Notes: a model not told the origin generated them from the letters alone. 20,064 nt of DNA from Nitrospirota bacterium (GCA_021838585.1 JAKCDE010000019.1:1-20064); one strand, 5' to 3'; counted from the first letter of the stretch, positions 7,767 through 15,758 are shown. Translations and numbers: made by a program.

Positions 7767-7795
7767 AAAAAATAAGGATTGCCTTAAAAAATGAC

Positions 7796-7824
7796 TTGAA
7801 TTATGATACGACAAATCATATGAT
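7796..7824 (+). promoter_or_regulatory. Promoter P2 of the outer-membrane protein gene
   Basis: TTGAAT (7796-7801), 17-base spacer, TATGAT (7819-7824), downstream of the Fur box. The -10 is itself part of an inverted repeat. Confidence 0.45.
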
Positions 7825-7837
7825 ACATAATATCATA
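7802..7837 (+). repeat. TATGATA/TATCATA operator-like repeats
   Basis: TATGATA occurs at 7802-7808 and 7819-7825, 17 bases apart, and its exact reverse complement TATCATA at 7831-7837. The last two form a perfect 7-5-7 dyad over the P2 -10 box, as an operator would. Confidence 0.5.
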
Positions 7838-7860
7838 AAACAAGACTCACCAGGAGACCC

Positions 7861-8979
7861 ATGGACCGCCCCCAGACCCCCCCCCAGCGAATCGTCAATC
7901 GAGGAAGACCCCTCCTCTTCTGGAGCGTCGGTCTCCTTTTCCTGTCACTGTTCCAGCTCGCCCACCCCCTCCTCCATTCGCTGGGCTCCCGTCAGGCATG
8001 GGCCGAGGAGCCCTCTCCGGCCCCTCAGGACGTGGACGGAGATCTCGTCCCCGATCTCGACGAAATGGCCCCAAGCTTCCTCTCCTGGGGCCCCAACACC
8101 AGCGGCCCCATGTTTACGGGAACGGCCGAAGTGGAGCCGGTGGGCTCCTTCTTCTACGAACCCTACTGGTTTGACTACCTGAATCCCAGCCTCGGCATGA
8201 GCTCCCTCGCCATGACCCAACGTCTCTCGATCGGCCTCATCAAGAACTGGGAGTTCGACATTTCCGTTCCGTTCGTCGCCAACCAGGCCGGAGCCCCCAC
8301 GACACCCGGAGCCACCGTGAACGCCTTCGGCATCGGTGACTCCATTGTCTGGTTCAAGAACCAGCTCACAAGCGATGCCGATCCCTATCACTTTTTCGCC
8401 CGCCCCGCCCTCACCGTGGAGTACCAGTTCACCCTTCCCACCGGTCATTTTCTGAACCTCAACCCCCAGCTCTACGGCGAAGACCAGACCGGTGACGGCA
8501 CCTTCGACGAGGGGATCTATCTGATCATGCGCAAGCATTTCAAGCCCTTCATGCTTTACCTAGAAGCCGGAGACATCATCGAGAATCCCACCCAGGTGGG
8601 AACGGGATATACCTTCAACAATGGCATCCAGACAACATCCTCGCCCCAGACCGTCGTCGACGGGAACCTCCTCTGGTTCTCGGGAGCCTTCGAGCATGTG
8701 CTGAGCGACAAATGGGGGGCGGGATATGTTCTGGAGTTTTTCGGGGAGAGTCAGACCGGACAGAGCCTTCTCTTCGGGGCGGCCAACGCCCCCGCCTGGA
8801 GCTTCCTCTGGGTCGACCCGGGAATCGAGCTGACCTGGCCGGATACCGAACGCCTCTCGGTGACCTGGGGGCTGGCCATGGGATTCCCCGTTTACCAATC
8901 GAACTATCCGGCCACCTACACCCCGATGGGGACCATCACCGTCTATTACAACGGACCCTTCGGTTACCGCGGAGAATAG
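7861..8979 (+). CDS. Outer-membrane beta-barrel-like protein
   Basis: A 372-residue exported protein of unknown precise function. It has a long signal peptide (hydrophobic core about 18-38, likely cut after AWA at 48). The mature N-terminus carries DVDGDLVPDLDE (57-68), an acidic calcium-binding-type loop. The rest alternates aromatic and polar residues in short strands, with many Gly and Asn turns, like porin-type barrels of the phenol-degradation MetA-like superfamily; that family name is my inference. It ends with YYNGPFGYRGE, not the canonical terminal Phe. AGGAG lies five bases before the ATG. Codons 6-8 contain a C9 tract. Upstream are two promoters and a Fur box, so iron control is likely. 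The TPR lipoprotein follows 40 bases later. Confidence 0.72.
   Translation: MDRPQTPPQRIVNRGRPLLFWSVGLLFLSLFQLAHPLLHSLGSRQAWAEEPSPAPQDVDGDLVPDLDEMAPSFLSWGPNTSGPMFTGTAEVEPVGSFFYEPYWFDYLNPSLGMSSLAMTQRLSIGLIKNWEFDISVPFVANQAGAPTTPGATVNAFGIGDSIVWFKNQLTSDADPYHFFARPALTVEYQFTLPTGHFLNLNPQLYGEDQTGDGTFDEGIYLIMRKHFKPFMLYLEAGDIIENPTQVGTGYTFNNGIQTTSSPQTVVDGNLLWFSGAFEHVLSDKWGAGYVLEFFGESQTGQSLLFGAANAPAWSFLWVDPGIELTWPDTERLSVTWGLAMGFPVYQSNYPATYTPMGTITVYYNGPFGYRGE
7877..7885. repeat. Homopolymer tract C9 inside the first codons of the barrel gene
   Basis: Nine C bases span codons 6-8, before the hydrophobic core of the signal peptide. A one-base slip would abolish the product; one of the alternative frames closes at 8182. 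Confidence 0.95.
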
Positions 8980-9019
8980 GATCGCACCACTTTACCCATA
9001 GAAGAGACAAGGAGCACCC

Positions 9020-9673
9020 ATGAAAAATATCCGGACCAAAACATTCGCATCGACCCTGGCCGCACTTGGGGCAGCCCTGGCCCTCTCCGCCTGCCAGACG
9101 ATGGGCTCAAGCGACCCCATCGCCCTCGAGATCCAGAGTCGGGCGGCCCTCCATGCCGGAGAGATCGACCGCTCCCTCTCTCTCACAGAGGCCCTGATTG
9201 CCAAAGAGGGCCCCACCCCTTTCTCGCTCAATCAGATGGCTCTTCTCAAATCCCGAAAAGGGAACGCGGAGGCTGCCGGACGCATCCTTCGCTATGCCCA
9301 TGAGCTCTACCCCACGTCGACGCCGATCACCCTGAACCTTGCCAAGTTCGAAGCCAGCCGGGGGGAGATGTCAACGGCCAGAGCCACGCTCCTCCCTCTT
9401 CTCTCCCTCAAGACCTGGCCCGAAGGATTTCGGCTGTTGATGGGACGGATCGACATGGAGACAGGCCACCTGCCGGAGGCGTCGATCCTCCTTCACGAGG
9501 CCCTTCGGCGCCACCCCGACAGCCCTCTGGTCCTGGCCAACATGGGTCTCCTTCACGAGCGGCTGGGAGAGACGAGGATGGCCCACCGGAACCTTCTCAA
9601 GGCCAAGGAGCTTGCCCCCAGGGGGGCGCTACGGCAGCGGATCGTCGCCCTTCTTCACTCGATCGCTCCCTAG
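9020..9673 (+). CDS. TPR-repeat lipoprotein
   Basis: A 217-residue lipoprotein. The signal peptide ends in the lipobox LSAC, with Cys25 the predicted lipidated residue. The rest is helical with tetratricopeptide-like repeats, seen in the spacing of A, G, L and Y/P in segments such as GNAEAAGRILRYAHELYP and the C-terminal ANMGLLHERLGETRMAHRN. TPR lipoproteins act as assembly or docking factors at the outer membrane (PilW, BamD and Tad families are examples), but nothing points to one of these. AAGGAG lies before the ATG, and it probably shares the mRNA of the barrel gene 40 bases upstream. Confidence 0.8.
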   Translation: MKNIRTKTFASTLAALGAALALSACQTMGSSDPIALEIQSRAALHAGEIDRSLSLTEALIAKEGPTPFSLNQMALLKSRKGNAEAAGRILRYAHELYPTSTPITLNLAKFEASRGEMSTARATLLPLLSLKTWPEGFRLLMGRIDMETGHLPEASILLHEALRRHPDSPLVLANMGLLHERLGETRMAHRNLLKAKELAPRGALRQRIVALLHSIAP

Positions 9674-9714
9674 GGCAACGTCCTCCCTTTTGGCTCCGAT
9701 GGACTGCCTTGCGC

Positions 9715-9743
9715 TTTTCACGACCGGGATCCTGGATTATAAT
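9715..9743 (+). promoter_or_regulatory. Probable acs promoter
   Basis: TTTTCA (9715-9720), 17-base spacer, perfect TATAAT (9738-9743). Transcription would start near 9750, 80 bases before the acs ATG. Confidence 0.5.
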
Positions 9744-9828
9744 CCGGAGATGGAGGGAGACCTCCTGCCCCATTATTGCGACCGGTGCTTTTCCATCTCC
9801 CGATCCCATCCCTAACTGCGGAGCCCCC

Positions 9829-11727
9829 ATGGCTGACCATTCCCTCAAGTCCCCGTCCGGCCTCTTTGTTCCCTCGCCCGAAATCGCCCACAAAAGCCGG
9901 GTTCCCGATTATGAAGGACTCTACGCCCGGGCTGTTGCCGATCCCCTCTCCTTCTGGGAGGAGCGGGCCCGGCTTTTGTCCTTTGTCCAGCCGCACCACA
10001 CCCTTCTCGACTGGAATCCCGAGACCTTTGAAGGACGATGGCTCGTGGGGGCACAAGGCAATATTGCCTTCAATGCCCTGGACCGGCATGTGGCGGAGGG
10101 GCACGGAACCAAGGTGGCGCTGATCTGGAGCGGAGACGGAGGGGAGGAAAAGGTCTTGACCTACGCCGAGCTCCTCGAAAAAACGATCCGTTTTGCCCAA
10201 GCCCTCCGATCCCAGGGAGTGGGCAAGGGCGACCGGGTGGCGATCTTTCTTCCCCCGACACCGGACCAGGTCGTGGCCATGCTGGCGTGCGCCCGCCTTG
10301 GAGCCATCCATGCGGTGGTCTTCTCGGGCTTCTCTCAGGCCGCACTCCGGAGCCGCCTGGAGGACTTCGAGCCCAAAGTGCTCGTCACGGCCGACCTGGC
10401 CATGCGTCGGGGAAAACGCGTTCCCCTCCTCGACACGGCCCGGAAGGCCCGGGAAGAGGCAGGGTCGGTAACCTCCCTGATCATCGTCGGTCGGGAAGGA
10501 GCCTTTGGCGGAGAGCTCCTCTCCGGCGAGCACAGGCTGGAGGATCTCCTGGCACGAGTTCGCCACGAAACACCCGTCCCCCCCGAACCGATGGGCGCCG
10601 ACGATCCCCTCTTCGTCCTCTACACCTCAGGGACGACCGGAAAGCCCAAGGGCATTGTCCATATGCATCTGGGGTACATGCTGGGGACCTTCGCCACCAC
10701 CCGGGAGATCTTCGACATCCGCGATTCCGATGTCTACTTCTGCGTGGCCGATCCGGGGTGGATCACCGGCCACAGCTACGTCGTCTATGGCCCACTGCTG
10801 AACCGGGCCACCGTCCTCCTGGCCGAAGGAACTCCGGAATATCCCGACGCCGGACGCCATTGGTCCCTGATCGAACGCCATCGCGTCTCCATCTACTACT
10901 CCACCCCCACCACGATCCGCCTCCTCATGCGGCAGGGGGACGAGTGGCCTGCCAAGTTTGATCTGGGGAGCCTGAGAATCCTGGGGTCCGTGGGAGAGCC
11001 CCTGAACCCGGAGGCCTGGTTCTGGTTCCACCGGGTCACCGGGGGCCATCTTCCCATTCTCGACACCTGGTGGCAGACCGAGACGGGAATGATCATGATC
11101 ACCCCCTTTGTCTCGACACCGGAAAAACCCGGATCTGCCGGACGCCCCTTTCCGGGGGTGGTGGCCGAGGTCGTCGATCCCGCCACGGGCCTTGAAGTCA
11201 GGCCGGGAGAGAGTGGAACGGTCGTCATCCGGACCCCCTGGCCCTCCATGTTCCGAACCGTCTTCCGGGACCCGGAGCGTTATCGCAAATACTGGACGGA
11301 GATCCCCGGGGCCTTCTTCTCGGGAGACTCAGCCCGCCGGGATGAGGACGGATTCTTTTTCTTCCTGGGACGGGTCGATGATGTGATCAAGGTCGCCGGC
11401 CATCGGCTGGGAACCGCCGAAATCGAAAGCGCCCTCATCACTCATCCCCACATTGCCGAGGCGGCCGCGATCGGCAAGCCTCACGATCTCAAGGGAGAGA
11501 TCATCAAGGTCTTCGTGGTCCTTCACCCCCATGCCGAAAAGAATCCGCCGGGCCACGACGAGATCAAAAAACACGTCCGGGCCGAACTCGGCGGGATTGC
11601 CGAGCCTCATGAGATCGATATCGTCGTCTCCCTGCCCAAGACCCGGAGCGGCAAGATCATGCGCCGGGTCCTCAAGGCCCGGGAGATGGGGCTTCCCGAG
11701 GGGGATCTCTCAACCCTGGAGGATTAG
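9829..11727 (+). CDS. acs: Acetyl-CoA synthetase, AMP-forming
   Basis: Makes acetyl-CoA from acetate, ATP and CoA through acetyl-AMP. The 632-residue product is close to the usual 640-655. Motifs are the P-loop-like YTSGTTGKPKG (265-275), WWQTETG (414-420), the hinge region GRVDDVIKVAGHRLGTAEIES, and the C-terminal PKTRSGKIMRR with Lys609 by my count, the residue acetylated in known Acs enzymes. The ATG at 9829 has GGAG five bases upstream; an in-frame ATG at 9709 lies before the promoter and is rejected. Acetate versus propionate preference cannot be read safely, but WWQTETG and the length favour acetate. In an acidophile it could also remove membrane-permeant acetic acid (inference). The VOC gene follows after three bases. 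Confidence 0.94.
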   Translation: MADHSLKSPSGLFVPSPEIAHKSRVPDYEGLYARAVADPLSFWEERARLLSFVQPHHTLLDWNPETFEGRWLVGAQGNIAFNALDRHVAEGHGTKVALIWSGDGGEEKVLTYAELLEKTIRFAQALRSQGVGKGDRVAIFLPPTPDQVVAMLACARLGAIHAVVFSGFSQAALRSRLEDFEPKVLVTADLAMRRGKRVPLLDTARKAREEAGSVTSLIIVGREGAFGGELLSGEHRLEDLLARVRHETPVPPEPMGADDPLFVLYTSGTTGKPKGIVHMHLGYMLGTFATTREIFDIRDSDVYFCVADPGWITGHSYVVYGPLLNRATVLLAEGTPEYPDAGRHWSLIERHRVSIYYSTPTTIRLLMRQGDEWPAKFDLGSLRILGSVGEPLNPEAWFWFHRVTGGHLPILDTWWQTETGMIMITPFVSTPEKPGSAGRPFPGVVAEVVDPATGLEVRPGESGTVVIRTPWPSMFRTVFRDPERYRKYWTEIPGAFFSGDSARRDEDGFFFFLGRVDDVIKVAGHRLGTAEIESALITHPHIAEAAAIGKPHDLKGEIIKVFVVLHPHAEKNPPGHDEIKKHVRAELGGIAEPHEIDIVVSLPKTRSGKIMRRVLKAREMGLPEGDLSTLED

Positions 11728-11730
11728 ACC

Positions 11731-12135
11731 ATGGACAGGAACCTCCCGCTCTCGGTCACGACCCTGCTTCATGTCCGGATGCGGGTCAATGACATCGAAC
11801 GCACGGTCTCTTTCTACAAGGACGTTCTGGGTCTCTCCGAAGGACGGCGGATCGTCTCCCCCCGGGGATCGAAGATCGTCTATCTCACCATCCCGGGATC
11901 CGACACGCAAATTGAGGTGACGGAGTTCCATGAGTCAGGTCCGGTCTCGGTTCCGCCCGATCTCGTGCATCTGGCCTTCGAAGTCCCCGACATGAACGAG
12001 GCGCTCGAACGGCTCAAGCGGCTGGGGATCCCCGTGACCGACGGTCCCACAGAGACATCCGGAAGCGTCTTTGCCTTCATCGATGCCCCGGAGGGGTATG
12101 AAATCGAACTGATCGCCCCCAAGAGCCGCCGGTAA
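11731..12135 (+). CDS. VOC-superfamily protein, glyoxalase I-like
   Basis: A 134-residue protein made of two beta-alpha-beta-beta-beta units, the vicinal oxygen chelate fold. The four expected metal ligands are present: His14, Glu62, His80 and Glu126, the H/E/H/E set of glyoxalase I. The segment FIDAPEGYEIELI is also typical. It may detoxify methylglyoxal with a thiol, but other VOC enzymes such as methylmalonyl-CoA epimerase have similar ligands and length. GGAGG lies eight bases before the ATG, inside the acs 3' end, so it is probably co-translated with acs. Confidence 0.82.
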   Translation: MDRNLPLSVTTLLHVRMRVNDIERTVSFYKDVLGLSEGRRIVSPRGSKIVYLTIPGSDTQIEVTEFHESGPVSVPPDLVHLAFEVPDMNEALERLKRLGIPVTDGPTETSGSVFAFIDAPEGYEIELIAPKSRR

Positions 12136-12193
12136 CCATCCCGTCCGAAATCGAGCGTCTCAGGAATCCTCTCTCCCATGGGGGGAACTGCTT

Positions 12194-12880
12194 GTGAACA
12201 AAGAGGTCCTTCTCGTCGAAGACGACCCCATGATTGCCCGGACGCTCACCATGAGCCTCCCTTACCGCGGCTACTCCGTCTCCTCGGTCCGGACGCTGAA
12301 GGAAGGACTCCAGGCCTCCGCTGATCGACGCTTTGATATTGTGCTGATCGATCTCCAGCTTCCTGACGGCTCGGGGTACGACCTTTGCACAAGACTCAAG
12401 GAACGCTCTCCGGACATTCCCGTTCTGATCATCACCGCCCGGACCGATGAGAAATCGGCCGTTCACTCCCTCACCCTCGGTGCCGACGACCATATCAGAA
12501 AACCCTTCGGACTCGACGAGCTCACCGCCCGGATGGGACGATTGCTCCGGGATGAACCCGCCTCCTCCGCACCCCTCTGCTTTCGGGAACTCACAATCGA
12601 CATGGCCAGGCGAAGGGTTCAGATCAAGGGCACGGAGATCTCACTCGGACGGAGAGAGTTTGAAATTCTGGCCCTTTTGGCCCGCCGGCAGGGAGAGGTC
12701 GTCACACGGGCGGAAATCCTCGACCTCTTTCCCGACTCCCTCGACACCTTTGACCGGACGGTGGACTCCCACCTCTCCCATCTGAGAAAAAAAATGCGGG
12801 CCGTCGTAGGAGAACGCCTGCGCATCCACCCGGTCTACGGGGTGGGGTATCGTCTTGAAGGGGAAGAAGTGATCCCTTGA
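12194..12880 (+). CDS. Response regulator, OmpR/PhoB family
   Basis: A 228-residue two-domain regulator. The receiver domain (about 1-120) has the acidic pair Asp10/Asp11, the phosphoacceptor Asp53 in VLIDLQLPDG, Thr81 and Lys103. The C-terminal winged-helix domain (about 130-225) shows the OmpR-type pattern GRREFEILALLARRQGEVVTRAEIL and ends with VYGVGYRLE. It starts with GTG. It overlaps the kinase gene by four bases (TTGA), so the two form one unit. Targets are unknown; the Spy-like gene downstream is the obvious candidate. Confidence 0.93.
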   Translation: MNKEVLLVEDDPMIARTLTMSLPYRGYSVSSVRTLKEGLQASADRRFDIVLIDLQLPDGSGYDLCTRLKERSPDIPVLIITARTDEKSAVHSLTLGADDHIRKPFGLDELTARMGRLLRDEPASSAPLCFRELTIDMARRRVQIKGTEISLGRREFEILALLARRQGEVVTRAEILDLFPDSLDTFDRTVDSHLSHLRKKMRAVVGERLRIHPVYGVGYRLEGEEVIP

Positions 12881-14352
12881 CGAAGAGACTGTTTCTCCGG
12901 CTTCTGGGAATCTCCCTGTCACTCTCCCTGATTCTTGAGATCTTCATTCTCATGGGGGTCCGGAATCTGAACGAAAGGGGAGAGGGCCCCCTCAGAAATC
13001 CCGTCCTCAAGATTGCGGGCCGTCTGCTGGAAAGATCCCCCGACTACCCCACAGGGCTTTCGACCTTCAACCGGATGCGCCAGTCTCTGGGCTTTCCTCC
13101 CGTTGTAGCCTGGATCCTGGACCAGAAGGGAAGGATCCTGGCCTCGAGTCCCCCGTCTCGTCCACTCCCCCTGAAATGGAAAGACCTCTCCCTTCCTCCT
13201 GCGATCCACGATGTCTCGGCCCACTTTCCCTATTTCGAGCTTCTCCCCGATCTGGCTCTTCTGAGACTCGACCGCCCCGTTCCCACCTATCTGCTTCTCG
13301 AGCTCCAGAACGAACGCCTTCATCGGCTCCGACTCGAAGAAGAGGCGTTGATCCTTTTCTTGGGCATGGTCGCCTCTGCCTTTTCCGGACTCTTCTTTAC
13401 CTTTCTTCTGCTGCGGGAAAAGTCCCTGGAAGCCCGCCAGGTGATCGCCTCCCTCACGCGAGGAGAACTTGGGGCGCGCTTCTCCATCACAAGACTCGAC
13501 GAAGTGGGCGAACTCATGATCCTGTTCAACCGGATGGCTGAAACCATCGAGGACCTTGTGAGCAGAATTCGAAAAAACGACTTGGCCCGCCGGGATCTTC
13601 TTGAAGAACTTGGCCATGACTTGCGCACACCACTCACCTCCCTGAAGACGGCCGCCGAGACACTGCTGCACCACGGACCCTCCATGACCACCGAAGAACA
13701 GGGACGATTTGCCCGCATCATTTTGGAAGAGAGCCGTTATCTGGGACACATGATTGAGGACCTTTTTTTCATTGCGGAGATGGAGGCTCCGGAACACCAA
13801 AAAGACGAAGAGGCGGTCGACCTGACGGCGATCATCAGGGAGGGCATGGAACTGGCCTCCCTCTCGGCAGAGGCGGCAGAAAAAGAAATTTGTTGGGAAT
13901 ACGAGGGCTTGGACCCCACGCTGATGGTTCGGGGAAATCCTCTTCTTTTTCGGAGACTTTTCCAAAACGCCTTCCAGAATGCTGTCCGCCATGCGTCGTC
14001 TCGCATCACCGTCATCACCACAACGGAGAGGACCCATTCAGGAAAGCTGGTCAAGATCAGCATCATTGACGATGGACCAGGCATTTCTGCAGACACCATT
14101 GCCACCTTCGGGATGAGACGATCCACGCGGTCGGGCGATCCGAAACGGTCGGAGGCGGCCACGTCCCTGGGACTCGGATCGGTCATCATCGTCACAGTCG
14201 CCCGGCTTTTCAGGGGAGACGTCCAAATCAGGCGCCGTTCAGAAAACGAGCGGCCGACAGGCACAGAGCTCTCCATTCAGTTCCCCGCCATGGAGAACTC
14301 GGAACCCCTCCATCCTTTTTCAAGGATTGGGGGGGAGAATAACCTGAAATAA
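12877..14352 (+). CDS. Sensor histidine kinase, membrane-bound, HAMP type
   Basis: A 491-residue inner-membrane kinase. Transmembrane segments lie at about 8-27 and 157-179, enclosing a periplasmic sensor of about 130 residues without a family I recognise. A HAMP region (about 180-235) follows. The H-box ELGHDLRTPL has His247 as the phosphorylation site. The ATPase domain has an N-box around NAFQNAVRHA (364-373), G1 DDGPG (398-402) and G2 LGLG (431-434). The start is a TTG overlapping the regulator stop as TTGA, a weak start but the best coupled one. It ends near 14352 in a G-rich stretch. It probably phosphorylates the regulator just upstream. Confidence 0.92.
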   Translation: MTKRLFLRLLGISLSLSLILEIFILMGVRNLNERGEGPLRNPVLKIAGRLLERSPDYPTGLSTFNRMRQSLGFPPVVAWILDQKGRILASSPPSRPLPLKWKDLSLPPAIHDVSAHFPYFELLPDLALLRLDRPVPTYLLLELQNERLHRLRLEEEALILFLGMVASAFSGLFFTFLLLREKSLEARQVIASLTRGELGARFSITRLDEVGELMILFNRMAETIEDLVSRIRKNDLARRDLLEELGHDLRTPLTSLKTAAETLLHHGPSMTTEEQGRFARIILEESRYLGHMIEDLFFIAEMEAPEHQKDEEAVDLTAIIREGMELASLSAEAAEKEICWEYEGLDPTLMVRGNPLLFRRLFQNAFQNAVRHASSRITVITTTERTHSGKLVKISIIDDGPGISADTIATFGMRRSTRSGDPKRSEAATSLGLGSVIIVTVARLFRGDVQIRRRSENERPTGTELSIQFPAMENSEPLHPFSRIGGENNLK

Positions 14353-14391
14353 TGGGAGGAGACTCCTCGAACATTCATGGAAGGAGCGAGC

Positions 14392-14499
14392 ATGCGGAAA
14401 TCCAACACCCTAACAATCCTCAAGGATCTCCTTTCCATCGCTCTTTTGGCCTCCATCAGCCTCTCCCTGGCCGCCCTCTCCCGCATCAGACCGGGGTAG
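14392..14499 (+). CDS. Small membrane peptide or amber-interrupted secreted protein
   Basis: A 35-codon ORF with a strong AAGGAG five bases before its ATG. The product is a basic N-terminus followed by a single hydrophobic segment (about 13-30), like a signal peptide or one-pass membrane peptide. It ends with TAG. The same frame then stays open for 57 more codons until a TGA that overlaps the spy-like ATG as ATGA (14682-14685). So it may be a complete small membrane protein, or a roughly 93-codon exported protein broken by an amber codon at position 36. The Pro-, Ser- and His-rich continuation matches no family I know. It lies between the kinase and the spy-like gene. Confidence 0.5.
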   Translation: MRKSNTLTILKDLLSIALLASISLSLAALSRIRPG

Positions 14500-14681
14500 A
14501 CCCGACGACATGCCGTCGCCTTCGTCCCGTCATCTCACGCGATTCCCTCCGCCGACGATTCAAAAGGATCGTCTGAGCCCCCCCCAGAATCCTTCCATCA
14601 TTTTTCAAGACTCCCCCGCTATCCTGTGAAACAGGCGGACTTTCCGCACAATCACAATCCTTCACCCCAGGAGACCGTTTC

Positions 14682-15182
14682 ATGAATAAAAGCCGATTTG
14701 CTGCTCTCGCCTCCTCATTGATTCTCGCCACAGGCTTGATGATTTCATCCTCACCCACCCCCGCCCTGGCCCATGGAATGCATCACCGGATGATGAAAAG
14801 AATGATCATGCATGGGGGTCCCATTCCCTTCTACCTCATGAACCAGGATCGACTCAAACTTTCTTCGGACCAGGTCAAATCCCTGATCGACCTCAAAACC
14901 TCCTTTGAGAAAAAGGCCATCATGGAACGAGCCTCCATCCATGTCCTCAAGATTGACATCATGAGCCTCATGAGAGAGAGAAAGATCGATACGGCCAAGG
15001 CCGACCGGGATCTTGACCGGATTGCCGAAAAGAAAAAATCCCTCATGAAGGCCTTCGTCGATGTGGTGGCCCAGGCCCATACCATTCTCACGCCCAAACA
15101 GTTCGCGGAGTCCAAAAAGCTCTGGCGACAGATGATCCTGGTCCACCATGAGATGGGGGGCCATGGTCCGATCCGACACTGA
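14682..15182 (+). CDS. Spy/CpxP/ZraP-like periplasmic protein, His/Met-rich
   Basis: A 166-residue periplasmic protein. The signal peptide ends ALA at 30. The mature start HGMHHRMMKRMIMHGG is rich in His and Met, which could bind copper, zinc or nickel, and the C-terminus repeats this with HHEMGGHGPIRH. The helical body carries an LTxxQ-type motif, LTPKQ (136-140), and a variant LSSDQ (60-64), the marks of the Spy/CpxP chaperone family. AGGAG lies eight bases before the ATG. These proteins protect periplasmic proteins or buffer metals and are often induced by a neighbouring two-component system, as the order here suggests. ZraP is an equally good name. Confidence 0.83.
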   Translation: MNKSRFAALASSLILATGLMISSSPTPALAHGMHHRMMKRMIMHGGPIPFYLMNQDRLKLSSDQVKSLIDLKTSFEKKAIMERASIHVLKIDIMSLMRERKIDTAKADRDLDRIAEKKKSLMKAFVDVVAQAHTILTPKQFAESKKLWRQMILVHHEMGGHGPIRH

Positions 15183-15191
15183 TTGCCCTTC

Positions 15192-15219
15192 GCCGGGGGA
15201 GGGGCCCCCTTCCTCCGGC
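15192..15219 (+). terminator. Strong GC hairpin, possible terminator
   Basis: A 12-bp stem with two G-T pairs and a four-base loop, ten bases after the spy-like stop. No U tract follows, so it may be a weak terminator or an mRNA-stabilising hairpin. Confidence 0.45.
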
Positions 15220-15434
15220 ACTTCCTGCCTCCTCCGACAGGTGTGACCTTTCTCTGACTGCCCCCCGATGATCCAAAAGAGAAGCGCTGACCCTGTACAA
15301 AAAGTCGGGGTGAGAATCTTGCCAGCGATACACCCTGCCCCGCACCATCGCAATCCTTCCGTTGACATTCGTCGCACCAACATCTCCAAAAGTCGGACTC
15401 TTTGCATAAGGGGGAGTCGCCCGAGACACAGGGA
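15220..15434. other. Non-coding, probably degenerate DNA
   Basis: No supported gene. Minus-strand frames run through it and into the spy-like gene but have no ribosome site or family signature. It begins the lower-quality region that leads to the fic gene. Confidence 0.4.
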
Positions 15435-15686
15435 TCAGTGACGAGGTGAGCTGCCCTCCCGAGAAATCCTTACCGTTGAAGGAAGTTCTCGGACAGGGTT
15501 ACCGAACAGAGTCTTGACTCTGACAGAGGAAGGATCGGAAGAGGAATCCCGCTGAAATAGGGACGAGGAAATCCGGGTGATCGCCTCCACCTGCATCGGG
15601 TTCAGTCCTTTCTCGATGAAGTATCTGGTGGCATCGATGGACGTCGAAGAAAAAGATATCCCCCCGGAATTTAAGATTGAAAATTG
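15435..15686 (-). pseudogene. Remnant resembling a DUF1640/CCDC90-type coiled-coil protein
   Basis: A minus-strand frame open from a TAA at 15689-15687 to TGA at 15437-15435 contains the segment SIDATRYFIEKGLNPMQVEA. This resembles the N-terminal 'FDT..f...L...G....QAEA' pattern of DUF1640-type proteins. There is no start codon ahead of it (an ATA sits just after a GGGGGG run), and the long coiled coil that should follow is missing. I read it as a truncated gene end. The similarity is from memory of the pattern, not from a search. Confidence 0.33.
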
Positions 15687-15693
15687 TTACAAT

Positions 15694-15723
15694 ATGACAC
15701 TGTGAAAATTAAAATTATTACAT
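15694..15723 (+). promoter_or_regulatory. Possible fic promoter in an AT-rich patch
   Basis: ATGACA (15694-15699), 18-base spacer, TTACAT (15718-15723). A short dyad ATTGT-T-ACAAT lies just upstream. The AT-rich patch (about 15670-15750) stands out from its surroundings. Confidence 0.27.
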
Positions 15724-15758
15724 AGAGCAAGAAAGTGATTTGAATTTGTGACAAAAGA

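Noticed and set aside
7368..7775. Plus-strand frame of 135 codons after the riboswitch
   Set aside because: It starts inside the riboswitch, runs through the Fur box, has no ribosome site and no recognisable domain.
12919..14037. Minus-strand frame of 372 codons
   Set aside because: Antisense to the histidine kinase, which has all boxes in the right order.
15304..15345. Possible degenerate tRNA copy or att site resembling tRNA-Pro
   Set aside because: Only GTCGGGG matches exactly; the rest needs gaps and lacks the T-loop pattern.
14751..15429. Minus-strand frames of 218 and 113 codons
   Set aside because: Antisense to the spy-like gene; no ribosome site or domain.
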